Of a DNA stretch of 52,339 nucleotides, positions 50,722 through 52,339 are shown piece by piece (the first letter of the stretch is position 1; each line of letters starts with the position of its first letter). The DNA lies in the NCBI GenBank assembly GCA_009919335.1, contig RGCC01000002.1:1-52339 (forward strand). Direction: 5' to 3'. Source of the stretch: Alphaproteobacteria bacterium (GTDB lineage: Bacteria > Pseudomonadota > Alphaproteobacteria > Puniceispirillales > Puniceispirillaceae). The notes beneath the pieces were generated by a model, which did no database searches, was not told the DNA's origin, and saw nothing but the letters and a program-made list of their open reading frames with translations. Both the position numbers and the translations under genes were made by a program.

Positions 50722-51414
50722 ATGGCGCTGGCAAGGATTGGCAATGCACGCCGGGTCGAAAATTTTACCTGGCCCGGATTTGTTGATGCATTAGCAACTT
50801 TGCTGATGGTCATCATTTTTGTGCTGATGGTGTTTGTGCTAATCCAAGTGAACCTCGCCTATCGGGTATCAGGTCAGGATGCCACCCTTGGCGAGATGCG
50901 CCAACAGCTTGCCTCACTTAGCGAATTATTGAATATCGAACGGCGCGCCAGTGCCGACCTTGCCGCCAACCTAGCGCAAATCACCAACCAATTGAACAGC
51001 AGCAACGCCGGTCGTACCGAGCTTGAGGCAGAGTTAAGCAGCGTTCAGGCGGCACTCACCATGCGCAATAGTGAGATAGCAAAATTGGCCGCAAGACAGG
51101 CAGATATCGAGGCCAGCCTTGCCGCAGCGCGGGCCAGTTTAGAAGAGAGGCTTGGCGCCTTACAGCTTGCCGAGGGGCAGCTAGCAATGGCCCAAGCCAA
51201 AAACCAAAGCGCGACAAATAAGATCGGGACATTGTCAGCAGAGATCACTGCATCCAAGGCCGAGACCGAGGCATCCCGCGCTGAAGTCGCTGAAATGACC
51301 AGAGCCTTGGCCGCTTTGAGACTGCGCATCGAAGACCTAACCAACCTTCTTGCCGAAAAGGAACGCGAGACAACGCGTGACAAAGTCGCGATTGCCAATC
51401 TTGGCCCAGGCTGA
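50722..51414 (+). CDS. OmpA/MotB-type peptidoglycan-anchor partner, N-terminal part (frameshifted)
   Basis: MotB-like partner of the preceding channel. A cytoplasmic N-terminus (MALARIGNARRVENFTWPG) leads into a single span FVDALATLLMVIIFVLMVF whose Asp22 is where MotB, TolR and ExbD carry the proton-binding Asp. Then follows a long periplasmic coiled coil (about 60-220, heptad-rich Leu/Ala/Glu). The frame closes at IANLGPG plus stop (51412). In relatives about 45-50 more residues, including the first strand of the OmpA domain, separate this point from the SAEIGPQGQ segment, which here resumes in another frame. Confidence 0.85.
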   Translation: MALARIGNARRVENFTWPGFVDALATLLMVIIFVLMVFVLIQVNLAYRVSGQDATLGEMRQQLASLSELLNIERRASADLAANLAQITNQLNSSNAGRTELEAELSSVQAALTMRNSEIAKLAARQADIEASLAAARASLEERLGALQLAEGQLAMAQAKNQSATNKIGTLSAEITASKAETEASRAEVAEMTRALAALRLRIEDLTNLLAEKERETTRDKVAIANLGPG

Positions 51415-51754
51415 AATCGGCCCGCAAGGTCAAGAACAGCTTGCCAAGCTGGCAATTACCCTTGCCGATATTGCGCAGAAAATTCCGGGCGACATAAATT
51501 GGATTTTGCAGGTCGACGGCCATACCGACAATGTGCCAATTCGTGCTGGCCGCTATGCCGATAACTGGGATCTATCGACCGAACGCGCTCTATCAGTGGT
51601 GCGCTATCTCAATCAGCAGGGTTTACCTGCCAACCGGCTTGCGGCTGCCGGTTACGGCGAATACCAGCCGCTTGACGCCAGTGACAGCGCCAATGCCCGC
51701 CGCAAGAACCGCCGGATTGAGTTGAAAATCACCCAGCGTGTGGCGATAAAGTAA
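51401..51754 (+). CDS. OmpA-like peptidoglycan-binding domain, C-terminal part of the frameshifted partner
   Basis: The second frame reads AQAEIGPQGQEQLAKLA, then INWILQVDGHTDNVPI, NWDLSTERALSVVRYLNQQG, RLAAAGYGEYQPL and ANARRKNRRIELKI. The Asp in NWDLS and the Arg in ARRKNRR are the diaminopimelate-binding residues of OmpA-like domains. It is continuous with the upstream gene except for the deletion at 51399-51411; the open frame extends back to an ATG at 51350, but those codons belong to the other frame. As written it lacks the first strand of its domain and any start or signal, so it would not be made as a functional protein. Confidence 0.85.
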   Translation: MAQAEIGPQGQEQLAKLAITLADIAQKIPGDINWILQVDGHTDNVPIRAGRYADNWDLSTERALSVVRYLNQQGLPANRLAAAGYGEYQPLDASDSANARRKNRRIELKITQRVAIK

Positions 51755-51854
51755 TCTAGCCCTACCCCATTTCCGCATTATCAATCATGCCGCCATCTGG
51801 ACTCAAAGCCATGTAATTTGCGCTTTTTGACGCTTTAGGACTATCCTTTCGGAT

Positions 51855-52339
51855 ATGACGAGATTGCGCCTAAAAAGGATATCAAGCTGTCGGTGGATAT
51901 CGGGGCGCAAGCGCGGTTTCATTGCCTGCCTGTTATTTATCAGCCCGGGCATTATGGGCGGCTGCATCATTGCCTAACCGCGGCGGCAGAGCACGGCGTT
52001 TGAAACCGTTATATTTGCCGAAAATCTTGAGGATCTATCGCTGGTGCCGTCCGCGATACCAGTTGACGGCGACGAGCTCCAACTGCCATCTATTCATCAG
52101 GCGGTTATCCCGCCGCCTGTGGGCGCAGACTTTGACCGGCCAGTTTTTAATGAACTAGTTGGCATCGAAACTGGATTGTTTCTGCCCAACCTTGTCACCA
52201 CGTATTTCATAGCGCCACGCCGGTTACAGTTTGATCAATCCATCACCCCTTTCTACGATGATAAAAATCTGCCGTCGCTGGGCTATTATAGCCTGCAAAC
52301 AATCATACCGACCGCCACATTCACCAAACCGATGGTCAC
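51855..52339 (+). pseudogene. Putative lipoprotein, interrupted by an in-frame stop, runs off the window
   Basis: From ATG 51855 the frame encodes a basic N-terminus, a hydrophobic stretch (FIACLLFISPGIM) and a lipobox-like GGC at about residue 37, then TAA at 51975 after 40 codons. The same frame continues open to the window end, reading FETVIFAENLEDLSLVPSA, QAVIPPPVGADFDRPVFNE and FYDDKNLPSLGYYSLQTI, which has the look of real coding sequence. I do not recognise the family. A single base change would restore the frame. Alternatively translation starts later (a GTG near 52044) and the signal is chance. Confidence 0.5.

Noticed and set aside
49661..51754. Zorya anti-phage defence (ZorA/ZorB)
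   Set aside because: The pair shares the MotA and MotB/OmpA folds, but no ZorC, ZorD or ZorE is present and the locus is in a conserved housekeeping context.
51975..51977. Stop-codon recoding in the last lipoprotein
   Set aside because: The codon is TAA, which is not a selenocysteine or pyrrolysine codon, and other genes in the window use TAA as a normal stop.

Overview
This window is a stretch of core alphaproteobacterial chromosome with no phage, insertion sequence, CRISPR array or tRNA that I can see. The gene neighbourhoods are typical of the class: the division and cell-wall block ending ddl-ftsQ-ftsA-ftsZ-lpxC, the yebC-ruvC-ruvA-ruvB-ybgC-tolQRAB-pal-cpoB-tilS-ftsH-folP-glmM block, zapA-6S RNA-5-formyltetrahydrofolate cyclo-ligase, and efp-suhB followed by a MotA/OmpA pair. 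Moderate base composition, short spacers, many ATGA start/stop overlaps and compact genes suggest a free-living, possibly marine lineage such as SAR116. That placement is inference only.

Layout. 1-6470: a rearranged murC/murB edge, then ddl, ftsQ, ftsA, a 57-codon small ORF, ftsZ, a terminator and lpxC (+). 6654-11230: bamD, recN, ligA (+). 11314-16157: pepP, prmA, uvrD (-). 16333-17462: mlaA run into part of mlaC (+). 17529-18972: ettA (-), frameshifted. 19336-20088: two small membrane proteins. 20087-22258: rluD and rpoH (+). 22255-29516: purA, serA, serC, glmM, folP (-). 29528-41919: ftsH, tilS, the Tol-Pal genes, ybgC, ruvBAC, yebC (-). 42149-44470: a YmdB-type phosphodiesterase, the folate cyclo-ligase, 6S RNA, zapA and a coiled-coil protein (-). 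44797-52339: tkt, gap, efp, suhB, the MotA/ExbB-like channel, its OmpA-type partner and an unidentified lipoprotein (+).

Functionally the window covers peptidoglycan precursor synthesis, divisome assembly (FtsQ, FtsA, FtsZ, ZapA), envelope integrity (LpxC, BamD, Mla, Tol-Pal-CpoB), DNA repair (RecN, LigA, UvrD, RuvABC), translation (EF-P, TilS, RluD, PrmA, EttA), heat shock and proteolysis (RpoH, FtsH) and central metabolism (Tkt, Gap, SerA, SerC, PurA, FolP).

The most striking feature is damage to conserved genes. An inverted murC/murB junction, an in-frame gap in uvrD, a mlaA-mlaC joint, a short deletion in ettA, a pal cut before its OmpA domain, a deletion in the OmpA-type partner and a stop codon in the last lipoprotein all occur in otherwise clean sequence. 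Together they look more like amplification chimeras of a single-cell or low-input genome than evolved gene loss, but reads are needed to decide. Biological leads are a GAPDH whose cofactor pocket suggests NADP use, a flagellum-independent ion-channel/peptidoglycan-anchor pair, small ORFs coupled to ftsZ and purA, and an inverted-repeat element upstream of tkt.
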